DNA of 64,000 nt, from NCBI GenBank assembly GCA_951799405.1, contig OX637337.1, positions 21,228,506 to 21,292,505 of the forward strand. The letters run 5' to 3'. This document shows positions 10,120-20,324 of the stretch, piece after piece. This DNA comes from Agapetus fuscipes (lineage: Eukaryota; Arthropoda; Insecta; Trichoptera; Glossosomatidae). Numbering within the stretch: the stretch's first letter is position 1; the number at the start of each line of letters is the position of its first letter. Made by a program: the position numbers and the translations under genes. The notes under the pieces were generated by a model. It saw only the letters and a program-made list of their open reading frames with translations. It did not search any database and was not told the DNA's origin.

Positions 10120-12129
10120 TTAAAAAACACAACCAGTAACATCATTTATTAGTTTAAATAATTTATTATCTACCATTTTGAATTTTTTGTATTTGTATGG
10201 TGTTTTTGTACATCCTTCTGCGATATTATTATACCAAGGATCTGCAATATTTGAATTTATTACTTCCATTTCTTTAGTACCAGGAATCCTAGATAATACA
10301 TCTGGCACTGTATGTTCTTTCCCTTTTCTATGCTCAATCTCGAATTCATACTGTGAAAGTCTCATGGCCCATCTTGCTAATCTACCTGTTGGATTTGATA
10401 TTTTATTCAAGAATTTTAATGCCATATGATCAGTTATTACCTTGAATTTCATCCCATCTAGATAAGATCGAAAATGTTCTATTGAATCTACAATGGCAAG
10501 AAGCTCACGTTCTGACGTCGAATAGTTTTGTTCTCTAACTGTCAAACTTCTTGAAAAATATGCTATTGGCTTTTCGGACCCATTGATATTTTGGTTTAAT
10601 ACTGAAGCTACTTGATTTTTACTGGCATCAGTGTGTAAAAAAAAATCTTTTGTGAAATCCGGACATATTAATACAGGGGCTGTGCTTAAGGCTAATTTTA
10701 AATTATTAAATGCATCCTCAGATTCTTTTGACCAATTAAAATTGTTCTGACCTTTTTTACCTCTCAATAATTTATTTAGTGGATATGATATCTCACTGCA
10801 GTTTCGTATAACTTTTCTATAAAATCCTACCAAACCTAAAAACATTCGTAGTTGCTTTACATTTTTCGGTGAAGGATATTCCTCTATAATCTTGACTTTA
10901 TTTGAATCTGGCCTTAATCCATTTTCATCAATAATGTATCCCAAATATTTTAAACTATCTTTGCAAAATTCACATTTTGAAAATTTTACCGTTAACCCTG
11001 CTTCTTGTAATATATTTTTAACTTGTTTTAATAAATTTAAATGTGAATTGAAATCTTCGTTAATAATAATTAAGTCATCGATATAACAAAATATGTTAGT
11101 ATCAAATTTAGGTCCAAATAATTTGTCTAATAAACGCTGTGTTTCAGAACTTGAATTTTTTAAACCGAACGGCATTTTTGTGAATTGAAACAACCCTCTA
11201 TTTGGTACGACGAAGGCAGTTTTTTCTTTGGACGATTCTTCTAGTGGAATTTGCCAAAACGCCTTGCTTAAATCTATTGAAGAGATATATTTGGCATTTC
11301 GTAAATTTGCTAAAACTTGATTTAAATTTGGAATGGGATAGTTATCTCGTTTTGTTACTTCATTGAGTCTTCTAGAGTCCAAACAAAATCTAGGCGTTCC
11401 ATCCTTTTTAATTACAATCACAACAGGACTGGACCACGAAGATTTGGATTGTTCAACTATACCTTCTTTTAACATTTTATCTAACTCTGTGTTAACCTGT
11501 CTCTGTCTTGCTGGACTGAGTGGATAATACTTTTGTTTTATTGGAGGACCTTCTGTCTGAATTCTGTGTTCAATGAGGTTTGTGCATCCTAAGCCTATTT
11601 TTTCATAAGAGATGTCCTTGAAATCATTTTCTATTGTTTTTAATTGCTGTAATTGGTTATCTGTTAATTTAGTTCTATTTGTAATTTTACCTAATTCACT
11701 AATATTTTTGCTATTTGAATATGTAATTTTACTTATTAAACTCGGTTCTAATTCAAATTTTATCCAAAAATCTATTCCAAAAATTAAGTCTTGTTGTAAA
11801 CCTTGTAAAACATAAAAATCTACATGTTTTATTTGATTGTCACATTTTACCTCTAAATTTATTTTACCAAGTATTTTTATATTTTTACCATTTGCCAACG
11901 AGATACTTTCATGGGTTTTTATAATTTTGTAATTTCTTTGTAAAAAATAATCAAATGTTTTTTCATTGATTGCAGAAATAGATGCACCTGAATCTAGTAA
12001 ACCTGTAAAATTTTTGTTCTCAATATTTACTGTTAAAAATGGTCTTTTATCAAATTGTTTAGCAAAAATGAGTGGTGCAATTTGATAATTTTTATTAAAA
12101 ATTTGAATGAAATTAAGCCAGCTCTTCAT
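10120..12129 (-). CDS. Ty3 pol: protease, reverse transcriptase, RNase H
   Basis: A 669-residue frame. The aspartic protease motif LLDSGAS is near residue 45. Reverse transcriptase has the PRFCLDSRRLNEVT and SIDLSKAFWQIPL blocks, then the catalytic FCYIDDLII near residue 349. RNase H begins with FFLHTDASK near 493 and carries ERELLAIV and ITDHMALKFL. It lies in a different frame from gag, so expression would need frameshifting. It ends abruptly just before the integrase zinc finger, and a frameshift mutation there separates integrase. Family assignment is firm; activity is unlikely. Confidence 0.85.
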   Translation of the reverse strand: MKSWLNFIQIFNKNYQIAPLIFAKQFDKRPFLTVNIENKNFTGLLDSGASISAINEKTFDYFLQRNYKIIKTHESISLANGKNIKILGKINLEVKCDNQIKHVDFYVLQGLQQDLIFGIDFWIKFELEPSLISKITYSNSKNISELGKITNRTKLTDNQLQQLKTIENDFKDISYEKIGLGCTNLIEHRIQTEGPPIKQKYYPLSPARQRQVNTELDKMLKEGIVEQSKSSWSSPVVIVIKKDGTPRFCLDSRRLNEVTKRDNYPIPNLNQVLANLRNAKYISSIDLSKAFWQIPLEESSKEKTAFVVPNRGLFQFTKMPFGLKNSSSETQRLLDKLFGPKFDTNIFCYIDDLIIINEDFNSHLNLLKQVKNILQEAGLTVKFSKCEFCKDSLKYLGYIIDENGLRPDSNKVKIIEEYPSPKNVKQLRMFLGLVGFYRKVIRNCSEISYPLNKLLRGKKGQNNFNWSKESEDAFNNLKLALSTAPVLICPDFTKDFFLHTDASKNQVASVLNQNINGSEKPIAYFSRSLTVREQNYSTSERELLAIVDSIEHFRSYLDGMKFKVITDHMALKFLNKISNPTGRLARWAMRLSQYEFEIEHRKGKEHTVPDVLSRIPGTKEMEVINSNIADPWYNNIAEGCTKTPYKYKKFKMVDNKLFKLINDVTGCVF

Positions 12130-12164
12130 TTCTGATTTTTGTGTTTGTACTGAAGGCCGACTAT

Positions 12165-13109
12165 CTACAAGTTTTTTGAATTACTATTGTATGTCGTATT
12201 TGTTCTGTTTTGTATATTTATATTTCTGTTCATTTTTGTTTTGTCTGTATAATCACTTTTTTTATTTTTAACAAAACAATCTTTTTGTACATGTCCTGTA
12301 CGCTTACATGAGTAACAGATTACTGTGTGTTTTTTAAAATTTCCATTTTTTATAAAACAATTTCTTTCCACATGTCCTCTTTTATTACAAAAGTGGCATA
12401 CTATATTATTTGTGAAACTTCTACATTTATTCTGTATGTAATCTAATTTTCTATTTTTAGTCCAACAATCTATTTCATCATGTCCTAATTTATTACAAAA
12501 ATTGCATTTTTGCATTACATTTTTCTCTTTTATGTCATTCATTACATTTAAATTTTTACATTCATTAAATTTTATAAATGATTCAAACTTGCTACATATT
12601 GTAGATAATTCCTCTGTATTTTTAATTTCAGATGTTGTCAGTAAAGTTGCATATTTTTCTGACAATCCATGAATTATTATGTCCATAAGTTCCTTATCAT
12701 GCATTCTTTTATTTAATAAATTATTTTTGGATTTGACCTTTAAAATATAAACAGATGCATTATCATGACCTTGTACCATATTTAAAATTTCTAACTTAAG
12801 ATTCCTTTGAAAGTCATATTTTTCAAATTGTTGTAAGAATTTGGTTTTAAAAATTTTCCAATCAAATTCACAGTTAATTGCTCTGTACCAAGTTAACGGA
12901 AAATCTGTTAAAAATATAGGCATACACTCTACCAAATAATCTAATTTTAATTTGTAGACTTTGGCTAATTCTTCTAACCTTATTATAAATTCATTTGGTT
13001 CACTTTCACCATTAAAAGATATTTTTAATTTGAGAGGATCAAAATTTATGGACTCCATTGTGTTACTTTCTAAATCCTTTTTATTATTTATTTTTTTAGA
13101 TTTCGTCAT
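12165..13109 (-). CDS. Ty3 gag (capsid and three CCHC zinc knuckles)
   Basis: A 314-residue frame starting at the minus-strand ATG at 13109. The N-terminal half resembles a retrotransposon capsid domain (FLTDFPLTWYRAI, then a leucine-rich helical region). From about residue 200 to 280 there are three CCHC knuckles: CNFCNKLGHDEIDC, CHFCNKRGHVERNC and CYSCKRTGHVQKDC. These bind packaged RNA. The tail is Asn/Thr rich. The stop lies 36 bases before the pol methionine and in another frame. This ORF looks intact. Confidence 0.8.
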   Translation of the reverse strand: MTKSKKINNKKDLESNTMESINFDPLKLKISFNGESEPNEFIIRLEELAKVYKLKLDYLVECMPIFLTDFPLTWYRAINCEFDWKIFKTKFLQQFEKYDFQRNLKLEILNMVQGHDNASVYILKVKSKNNLLNKRMHDKELMDIIIHGLSEKYATLLTTSEIKNTEELSTICSKFESFIKFNECKNLNVMNDIKEKNVMQKCNFCNKLGHDEIDCWTKNRKLDYIQNKCRSFTNNIVCHFCNKRGHVERNCFIKNGNFKKHTVICYSCKRTGHVQKDCFVKNKKSDYTDKTKMNRNINIQNRTNTTYNSNSKNL

Positions 13110-13555
13110 TTGCTGTATATTTTCAATTTATGCAATTAAAAAAAAATCATTTCATTGAAAAAATTTTTTTCATACAAATTAAATATAACACCATCTATAT
13201 ATATTTATCTAAACTGATTTGAAACAAACTGGTTCATATCCATTCTTCATTCTCCCGCGACGTTCGATTTTTGAATTTCCATTCTTCTGAACGTAATGTA
13301 GGTAGTTTGAATTCTCTCACCTTCAATATTTTCAAACAGCGTTTCAAATCTTGTAATTTCTTGTTGTTAATTGTATAAGTCGATGTCTTCACTAGCTTTT
13401 AAACGTGTTGATGCTTTCACAACCATAAATCTGTCCAATTTTAATCATTTCATATATTGTATTGTTTTCAATGTCATTTGTTGAAATTGACTGTCATTTG
13501 TTTTTGTTTGTGAAAAATTTTCTTATAGGAATTTCATTTACAGATTTTTCTTTTA

Positions 13556-13570
13556 CGTTGGGCGCCAAAA
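13556..13570 (-). other. Retrotransposon primer-binding site
   Basis: The minus strand reads TGGCGCCCAACGT a few bases after the inner LTR end (CCTCACA). TGGCGCC starts are typical of tRNA-primed LTR retroelements. The exact tRNA was not determined. Confidence 0.7.
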
Positions 13571-13836
13571 TGTGAGGGTTTTTCCTCTCTGTCCTGCTGA
13601 TTGACACAATTAATAATATAACAGCCACTTTAATATGTTTACTTTTATTCCTTTCACAATGTATACACAATAAACCACAGCACAATAATATTAATTATTC
13701 TTAATTACACAGGCTTGTGGCTATCCCGCCTGGCAAGCTTTTTTCTCTCTCTTTTATATTCTTTTGTTTTCCTTTTCATTCAAATTCAAATCTCATGTTC
13801 CATTTTACCTAACAAACAAATCCATCTCGTTACACT
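13571..13836 (-). repeat. LTR of the Ty3 element (5' LTR)
   Basis: The minus strand starts TGTAACGAGATGG and ends ACCCTCACA, a TG...CA arrangement of about 266 bases directly before the primer-binding site. It contains a GAATAAAAG polyadenylation-like signal. The outer boundary is inferred from TG/CA ends only, because no second LTR is available to compare. Confidence 0.6.
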
Positions 13837-14686
13837 CCATGGTCAGACGACATAATGAGGATTACTGGTGAATGGATGTAAAAACCCAGGATTAAGATGT
13901 CTGGAGAGATAAAGTTAAGGTCTTTGTTCAGCAGTAAACGATTATGGCTGACTTTCAAAATAGGAAAAATAAATATTCTAAGTCTTGAGTAGACAAAAAT
14001 GTGTAAAATCTGAATAAGAAAAACATGAATTGATATTTATGCTTTAACTGGATTATGTTTCATGATTTAACTGGAATTTCGTTTTTATCTTAAAAAACAT
14101 GATCAAAAGAAAAATAATGCAAGATATTCAGAAAAAGTCTAAACGATATTATTCTCTTGTATGTTCAAGGCAGATAACCATTTTTAAAATTCAAAATCCT
14201 AAACTTCAGCGTTGACTGTCATTTTGCCACAATTACCATTTTATTTACAGAATACTCATACGAGTATTTTATCAAAAAATTCAAATCTTTTTAATGTTAT
14301 AATATAAATTAATCAAAATGATGTCAATAAAATAACATTTCCAGCATACTGCTGATATTGCTACACGCAAAAATGACATTCAAAAATGATAATCTTGAGC
14401 GGCCATAACATATTTATGATTTAATACATGTAATACATTTTAAACATATTTTACGCGTATTTTACAAAGCTCCCTTGTAATAAATTAATTATTTTAAATA
14501 TTTAAATGTATTATATTTAATACGTATAATAAATGTATGTAGACAATATTGATTCAAATAATAGTTAAAAGTAAACAAAAAGCTTTTTTCCAAAAAACAA
14601 ATATATTTTATGAAAAATTGTAAATAACTTTTCTATTTATTGTTAATAAGAGTATTTACAGAAATACAATAATAATGAAAATAAAT
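13837..14686. other. Fold-back core, right unique part
   Basis: AT-rich DNA between the LTR and the right arm. No gene or known repeat was recognised. Confidence 0.5.
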
Positions 14687-16795
14687 TGTACAGTGGACTG
14701 CACAGGACTTTATAGCACAAAATACGGTCATGTTTAGGTCATAGCCAATTTTCATAACAAAACATTTAGTTGTGTGTAAGTAATGAAGCTAATCATTTTA
14801 AGCAATCGTCTTTTTGCAGTATTATCATTGATCCCGTTTGTATCAAAACTAACACTTTGTTTGGTGGGTACCTATACTTTTCATTGATATTTTGTACAGT
14901 TATGATTGATTATCATATGGGTACAACACTATTTTAAGACTCGTAGCCTAGTATTTTATATTAGGCGTTTTAGTACCAAGAATATTACAATTATTTTTGT
15001 ATTAAAATTTGTCACTTTGTATGGTGGCTACACCTTATAATATTTATTTGAAAAAAGGAATGATTAATGTATGTAGGTATATATAAGAGCTTTTAAATTG
15101 TAGAACATTATTTTTTAGTTAACCCGTTCTCTGCCGGGAAAATTTAAAATATTGTTTTCTCTTGTGGCTTCTCTATGGCAACCCCCAAAACAAAGAGTAT
15201 TAAGAGGCAATGCTTATTGTTGTTATATAGCAATTGATTGAGCGAATTGTTATGTAGGTTTATTTATGGGTATTAGACGTTTTGCTACCAAAAATATTAC
15301 AAGAATTTTTTGTATAAAAATTTGTCACTTTGTATGGTGGCTATACTTTATAATATTTTTTTGAAAAAAGTAATGATTCATGTATGTAGATATATATAAA
15401 AGCTTTTCAATTGTAGAACATTATTTTTTAGTTAACCCTTACCTGCCGTGAAATTTTAAATTATTTTTTTCTCTTGTATGGCAACCCCCAAAACAAAGAA
15501 AATTATGAGGCAATGGTTATTGTTGTTACAAAGCAGTATTATAATGACGATTATGCAAACAAATAAAGAAAATCGTAGGAGCCGTTTTTGAGCAAATCTC
15601 ATTTGAAACTTTCAGCTGTTCGGAAGCCATCTTGAATTTTCTAAAATTTGAAAAATGTTTCAATGTGAATTATAGTGATAAAAAAGTTGTTTCTGATAAA
15701 GTTAAGAAACATAAAAGGTTTTTGCGTTCTGATGGGTTTTTGTAGCCTTTTAATTTAAATTTTTGATATCATGTAAACGGCCCTTTATGTTTTTATTTAA
15801 AAAAAAAATGATATAGAATTTGATGTTACGTATAATATTGTAGAACATATCTTTTTTGTCAACGCTTTCACTTCTGAGAAAATCACAATTGTTTATTTTT
15901 TTCATATGGCAACTCATAGACGCAGATTAGTAAAAATGTTGCCATAACTAAATTTGATAAGAATGTATCAAGCAACTATTTTACTGAAAATTTAAAAAAA
16001 ATCGTCGGAGCCGTTTTTGAGAAAATCGCATTTGAAGTTTTCTACTCTTTGGAAGCCATCTTGAATTCTCAAAATAGTAAAAAACAAATTATAGTGCAAA
16101 GAAGTTTATAAATTTTTCTTTCTTGTGAACCTAAAAAAAGTTTTACAAAATTGCGTTTTTATGGGTCTTTTTAATATTTTCGATGAAAATTTTGAGATCG
16201 TGTAAAAGGTACTTTAAGTAAAAAAATTCTTAAAGTATTCTTTAAATTTTTGTAGAAATTAATATTGCGCGTAATATTGTAGAACAATTTTTTTTTGTCA
16301 ACCCAGCCATTTCCGAGATAATCACAATCGTTTTTTCTTTCATATGGCAACTCATAGACGCAGGTTGGGAAGAGTGTTGCCATAACAAATTTTCTTTGCG
16401 ACAATTTAAGCAACGACCACACTGAAATTTTAAAAAAAATCGTTAGAGCCGGTTTTGACAAAAGTGCAATTTTATGTTTTTTTATATCGCAGCCATCTTG
16501 AATTTTCAGGGTGGTGCCATGCCAGTCAGCTCATCAAAATCTGTGGTTGTCAATTCTCTAAATCAAAAAATTGGTGTCTCTACGATCAGTAGTTCCGGCT
16601 GGGACATACATACATCCATACATACATCCATACGGACGGACGGACGGACGGACGGACAGGTTCGACAAATTAGGTTTTTTTGCATGTCCTGGTGCAGGAC
16701 AACTCATTTCCGTTGAAACCTCGAATTTTTTTTTTCGGACGAATACAATACTGTATAACAGTCCTTCGGACTGCTATAAAGTAAAAATAACAATT
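14687..16795 (-). repeat. Fold-back element, right arm (inner end to tip)
   Basis: Starts TGTACAGTGGACTGCACAGG and ends CAGTCCTTCGGACTGCTATA, the exact reverse order of 3361-6650. It lacks the 860-base insertion of the left arm; the uninterrupted junction is visible near 15535-15560. Both sub-repeat families are present. The tip region contains a GGAC tetranucleotide run (about 16635-16660) and the CCAGCCGGAACTACTGATCG block in inverted form. No ORF of note. Confidence 0.8.
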
Positions 16796-16799
16796 CCAT

Positions 16800-17437
16800 A
16801 ATTATATTTTTCTACTCCCATTTGGTAATTTACTAATTACAAAACGGCTAACGCAATCACAATGCCATACATTTCTACACCCGTTGCATAATGTTACATT
16901 ATGCAACCGGTAACCGTGTTAAAATGAACATGTGCGCATGCGCATTGTCAGAATAGGGTATTTGCACTTTTTTATTTTATTTCATAAAATGGTAGGCTAT
17001 ATTTTTTTAAATGCATTTGCGTTTTTAAAAAAATTATATGTGCCTTAGTTTTTAAATTATAGCTCTTTAAAATTCGCGTATTTTCCATTTCCGCTAAAAC
17101 AGGTCATTGCTTTATTCGGGCGGATATGACGTCAGATCTTCGGAGGTTAGGTGTCAAATGGCCCAGGTAGTCGGTTTGACAGCGACGTGTGTCGTCAAAA
17201 TGACGACACACGTCCCTAACCGTTTACATTGTTTTTTTGGCGGGTTGTAAATTCTCCGCATTTTATTTTTCAAAATTATCAATGATATCTTTATTTTTAC
17301 TACTTAAAAAATATATGGTTGTGATCCTTGAAATGTACTCTACACAACCATATTATTTTCAACCATTTTCCCTACCACTGCAACTTCCCTATTGGAACCA
17401 CTTTTTAATTTCAAATGTCAACCTTGTATGGGGGTAT
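16800..17437. other. Spacer with two perfect hairpins
   Basis: No gene seen. Two short perfect inverted repeats occur: GTTGCATAATG/CATTATGCAAC around 16882-16907, and GACGTGTGTCGTCA with its complement 3 bases later at 17184-17214. Confidence 0.6.
17184..17214. repeat. Perfect 14-bp inverted repeat, AAA loop
   Basis: GACGTGTGTCGTCA, AAA, then the exact complement TGACGACACACGTC. It is CpG-rich in an AT-rich setting. It is not followed by a T run and is not near a gene. It may be the end of a small element; function unknown. Confidence 0.7.
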
Positions 17438-18457
17438 GGCTCAGTTTAGACACACGAAATTTTTTTGAAAAAGTTTCGATAGTGACGTCAAGCAAGATGG
17501 CCGCTCCGCAGTGACAGTTGCTGGCAATTTTGATATTATGATGATTTTTAAAAAGTGCCGCATGACCCGCTTATTTCGTAATGTTGGTCAGACTGAGTTC
17601 TCAGACATTTCCACTTCGGAGTTAAAATGTCTGAAAAGTCAAAGACAATAATGCTATGGACTCGACAATTTTGGTAGGTATTTTAAATTTTTTTGTTAAT
17701 TTAAAACTCGAAAACCTTTATTTTCTGTGAAAACTAAAAACAATTTGGAAAATATAAAATAATTGTTAACCCCTTGAAAAGAAAAAGGAAGTAGGTAATA
17801 ATTAAATTGAGTTTGTTCTTACTTTTGGATTAAAAACAATTTTATTTCACAACTGTGTTTTTTCCATTGCAACGTTTTAATTATGAAATGATTCCGTGAA
17901 ACTTTTCACGGAAGAAACATGTTAATCAATTATTTTTATAAGTCGTAAATAATTTCAGTCGTAAGGGAAAATTAAATTTAATGTTGGTCTCGGCAAATAA
18001 GCACCAAAAACAATGACAGAATATAATGTGAACACAATATAAAATACCAATGCAATATTAATGACACAATTGCAATATTGCATTCTGTTTCATAAAAATA
18101 TTTTTGAGGTTAAGAACCCGTAATATATTTTCACAACTAACATTGGAATATTCAGCCAGTTTGTACAACACCACGATGAATTTTAAATTATCTGTATGAT
18201 TCTTTTTTTTTACCGACGCATAGTTAAACTTAACACGTATTAAAATAATTTAATTCCTACATTATTTTAATCCCATTCGATGTTTGACTAAACCGCAACA
18301 GCTAAATGCCATTAGAAGAAAAAGATTCTGTTTTGTTCAAAAAATATTTTGTTCAAATGTGTGTGGAGACGGAAAACCGATAGTTGCCGCTAAAAATCGC
18401 TGTCTGACGTCACTATCGAAACTTTTTCAAAAAAATTTCGTGTGTCTAAACTGAGCC
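17438..18457. mobile_element. 1.0 kb TIR DNA element (class II), apparently non-autonomous
   Basis: The ends are perfect inverted repeats of about 50 bases opening with GGCTCAGTTTAGACACACG. The flanks share TAT, compatible with a 3-bp target duplication. A short frame MSEKSKTIMLWTRQFW at 17628 is followed by a GTAGGT donor-like sequence and could be the first exon of a lost transposase, but this is speculative. The superfamily was not assigned. Confidence 0.7.
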
Positions 18458-18764
18458 TATGAAGACCTGTCAATCCAAGATGGCCGCAAGCGATCAGCTG
18501 ATTAGGCTTCATACAATATTAGTGATATTCGGTAGGTAGGAATTACCGTGTCGATGAGACTTTCAGCCCTGTTCAGATGAAAATAAATAAGTATATTTTA
18601 TGTGTAGAGTCAAATAAAAATTGTTAATAGTGCTAAAATTTATCGAATTTATTTATCGGATTGCTCCAAATAAAGCTTTCCTTTTTTCAATAGAAAATAA
18701 AAGGCTTGAAAGGAAAACAATACAAAAAATTTCACCGCAAAAAATAAACAAACTCAAAAAGTTA

Positions 18765-19457
18765 CTTGGTTAATAGGTGAGTATGAGGTTGATCACCTAT
18801 GCTGTACAAATTTGGTTCACCTGCCAATACAACTGCAGGGCATATGTTTATTTGAGTTTTGGGTTTGAATGTTTAAGCTTATATGCAGGATGTAAAAGCG
18901 CGACCTTATACCTCTTCAAAATAAAACATGCTCTAATTGATTGTCCTGCACTACTTAGTGAGTTGAATTTTTTTACTCCACGTTCAGGGACTAGACAATT
19001 AGTTTCTTACCGCCCTGTATTTACTAGCACTAACGCACAAAGCAATAGTTGTATGCATCGTTTACAGCGTGTTGGTAATGAGTATGCCTCATTTGACTTG
19101 GTTCTGCATAATAATAATTATCATACCTATAACCAAGGTCTGAAAAAAATGTTTTTGGGACATCCATAATATATAATAAATTATATTGTTTTAGATTGTT
19201 ATTATATGAACGATGTCTGCCTGGTGAATTTCTTTATTAGTGATATTTGAATGGTTTCTGAAGTTTTTATTTTTGATATGCTTTTTTTTTTGCTTCTAAC
19301 CTACTGTTTAGTGTTTATATATGGGTTTATTTTTCTTTTCTTTTCTTTTATGTTTTACCGTAATGTTTTATACTTTTTATTCTTGTAATATTTATTGTTA
19401 TTGTTGTTTTGTATAAACTCCCTTGATATGTACTTATTTCGTAAAAGGCTAACGCCG

Positions 19458-19492
<35 letters not shown>

Positions 19493-19580
19493 ATATGTGT
19501 CGGCTTGTGGGCATGAATTCAATATGATACCTAAATATAATTTATTTTTACAACTTAGGTTAGATTAGATAATCGAAGGG
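18765..19580 (+). repeat. RTE-tailed repeat split by a LINE insertion
   Basis: Left half 18765-18920 (AATAGGTGAGTATGAGGTTGA to AAGCGCGACC) and right half 19495-19580 (GTCGGCTTGTGGGCATG to AACTTAGGTTAGATTAGAT) together make one diverged RTE-tailed repeat. The middle is a truncated LINE with its own tail, so the LINE entered later. Confidence 0.65.
18921..19494 (+). pseudogene. 5'-truncated LINE (jockey/CR1-like) with (AAAT)n tail
   Basis: The frame reads ALIDCPALLSELNFFTPRSG and ends KKMFLGHP before a stop at about 19167, then a ~290-base 3' UTR and an AAAT repeat at 19459-19494. The protein is the same kind of post-RT tail as at 5218-5465 but from another family. Only the C-terminus is present. 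Confidence 0.6.
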
Positions 19581-20320
19581 AATGATAAATCACACGTTTT
19601 GACAAAGGTAAGGTTTTAATTACTTCAAATGGACGAGTACATTATAATGACTATTATTCACTATTTTGTTAATTCTCTCATGGTCGTAGAAAAAGTATTG
19701 TATGCCACTGCACGTAATTAGTCTTTGTAACACTCGTGCTTTCTATTGTGCCATTCGGCTGCGCCTCGTGGCACAAACTAGCACTCGTGTTAAAAAGACT
19801 ATCATTACTTGGCAGTGACATAAATCCCCCTCCCCCTATAATATAAAATTCAACGGCCTCCCCATACAAAATAATTGTGCGTTAATGGATGACAAACTGA
19901 AGAACTCCTGAACAGATGCACGTCATATTCACAACAAATATTGTTCAGGACTTGGGATGTGCTTCCTCATCATTAATAAGATTTTAATTGTTGTTTTTTA
20001 AATAAATAAACATGATCAATCACAACACCTTTTTATGTAAAACCTATGCGAGAAACAAAACTCATTTTGACATTCGAATTTCAAATAAATTGCCAACACT
20101 TCAACATACGCTTCAAAGTTGCCATACAAGTCGATTCTTTTTCGGTTGAATTCCGTTGAGTACCTACCTATATTCTTTATTTATTTCAAAATTATACTTC
20201 AACCAGTTATAACATGTATTTTTTAGAAATAATGACGATCGATTAGGTCAACTTTTTATATGAAACCATACTTATTGCGGCATTTAATTTTTTTTAAGTA
20301 TTATTACAATATACAGTCTA
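19581..20320. other. Spacer containing a long imperfect hairpin
   Basis: No gene seen. Around 19712-19800 a nested inverted repeat occurs: AGTCTTTGTAACAC pairs with GTGTTAAAAAGACT and inside it TTGTGCCA pairs with TGGCACAA around a GC-rich loop. This resembles a hairpin-type short interspersed repeat. Confidence 0.5.
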
Positions 20321-20324
20321 AGTT

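Larger units (their letters stand above)
8600..13836 (-). mobile_element. Ty3-type LTR retrotransposon, degraded, 3' LTR not found
   Basis: In minus-strand order: LTR (13836-13571), primer-binding site (about 13570-13556), 5' leader, gag (13109-12165), pol with protease, reverse transcriptase and RNase H (12129-10120), and a frame-shifted integrase (about 10087-8943). Protease-RT-RNase H-integrase is the Ty3 order. No env-like ORF is seen. The LTR sequence was not found again at the downstream end (8140-8942), which is instead T-rich low-complexity DNA, so the element is 3'-truncated or its LTR is lost. It sits in the fold-back core between the two arms. The left limit is approximate. Confidence 0.8.

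Noticed and set aside
16171..16461. 96-codon frame in the right fold-back arm
   Set aside because: The corresponding frame is broken in the other arms, so it is not maintained as protein.
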